From contig NZ_JNNU01000018.1 in assembly GCF_000732195.1 (NCBI RefSeq), positions 1 through 64,000 of the forward strand: a DNA stretch of 64,000 bases, in the 5' to 3' direction. A program made the translations under genes and the position numbers. Under the pieces are notes generated by a model. That model ran no database searches and was not told the origin of the DNA. It saw only the letters and a list, made by a program, of their open reading frames with translations. Of this stretch, positions 63,598 through 64,000 are shown piece by piece; position 1 is the first letter of the stretch, and each line of letters starts with the position of its first letter. Origin of the DNA: Neorhizobium vignae. Lineage in GTDB: Bacteria > Pseudomonadota > Alphaproteobacteria > Rhizobiales > Rhizobiaceae.

Positions 63598-64000
63598 CTA
63601 CTTGGTCAGGAATGTAAGGCCGAGCGTCGCTTCGACGATCGCCATGACGCCGACGGTCACCAGCATCAGAAGCACGGAAACGGAAGCGATGGTCGGGTCG
63701 AAGAACTGCTCCATATGCGCAAGGATCTGGATCGGCAGCGTCGAAATGCCGGGACCGGTCAGGAAGACCGAGACCGAAACGTCGTTGATGGAGGTGATGA
63801 AGGCGAGGATGAAGGCGGCGATGACGCCGGCGCGGATGTTCGGCAGCACAACGGTCATGAAGGTTTTGAGCGGCGGACAACCGAGGCTCCGCGCGGCTTC
63901 CTCGATCGAGAAATCGAAGGAGGCGAGGCTGGCGCCGACGACCCGCACCGAATAGGGCAGGATCAGCAGCGCATGGCCGACGACGAGGCTGATGAAGACC
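63598..64000 (-). CDS. ABC importer permease (PotC-like), truncated by the window edge
   Basis: About 133 C-terminal residues are visible. The frame stays open to the window end (VFISLVVGHALLILPYSVRVVG before the EAA loop). The EAA loop is EEAARSLGCPPLKTFMTVVLPNIRAG written across the ATPase-contact site, followed by two more helices and the end LTFLTK. It is the membrane partner of the ATPase seven bases downstream. The N-terminal part is outside the window. Confidence 0.88.
   Translation of the reverse strand, partial: VFISLVVGHALLILPYSVRVVGASLASFDFSIEEAARSLGCPPLKTFMTVVLPNIRAGVIAAFILAFITSINDVSVSVFLTGPGISTLPIQILAHMEQFFDPTIASVSVLLMLVTVGVMAIVEATLGLTFLTK

Overview
The window is high-GC DNA from an alphaproteobacterium, most likely a member of the Rhizobiaceae (Rhizobium/Agrobacterium/Sinorhizobium group). 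The case rests on three things: a hybrid FixL-FixK-OmpR-type regulator module with a K-box-like repeat next to fixNOQP-fixGHIS, a feruloyl-CoA cluster like the one described in Agrobacterium fabrum, and the density of ABC importers paired with LacI, LysR and SorC regulators. I saw no rRNA, tRNA, insertion sequence or CRISPR array, and no intergenic stretch longer than about 210 bases.

Layout: (1) 1-3198, the end of a chemotaxis operon (mcp-cheW-cheR-cheB), followed by an orphan ParA-type ATPase (3315-4019). (2) 4026-8318, one very large exported protein with two peptidoglycan-binding repeats and three copies of an unnamed module. (3) 8479-14596, a minus-strand catabolic cluster: FAD oxidoreductase, two-subunit aconitase X, SDR, zinc alcohol dehydrogenase and a LysR regulator, with near-identical palindromes in front of the LysR gene and the FAD gene. 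(4) 14692-21217, two divergent operons for CoA-dependent hydroxycinnamate (ferulate/p-coumarate) side-chain shortening with a MarR regulator. (5) 21214-33683, a co-directional minus-strand run: ugpB-ugpA-ugpE-ugpQ, PhoD-type phosphatase, HAD phosphatase, a complete PotABC-like importer and its LacI regulator, with a divergent SorC-type regulator at the head. (6) 33687-40752, propionyl-CoA to succinyl-CoA: pccB, a YghU-type glutathione transferase, a small unknown protein, pccA and methylmalonyl-CoA mutase. (7) 40887-50658, a LysR regulator divergent from a dipeptide-type importer, an S15/CocE-type hydrolase and a CapA-like phosphoesterase. (8) 50659-62395, low-oxygen control and respiration: OmpR-type regulator, fixK, hybrid fixL, then fixS-I-H-G and fixP-Q-O-N on the minus strand, each promoter carrying a perfect TTGAC-N4-GTCAA box. 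(9) 62533-64000, the ATPase and a truncated permease of another importer.

How the genes fit together: heme-PAS FixL probably senses low oxygen and acts through the OmpR-type regulator at the K-box to raise FixK. FixK then turns on the high-affinity cbb3 oxidase (fixNOQP) and its copper/assembly factors (fixGHIS). The remaining modules are nutrient-specific uptake and degradation units with local regulators and recognisable operator palindromes: plant phenolics, organophosphates, short acyl-CoAs, peptides, and one unidentified substrate handled by aconitase X. The least explained items are the 1430-residue modular exported protein, the aconitase X cluster, the peptide-importer/CocE/CapA operon and the ParA gene beside the chemotaxis genes.
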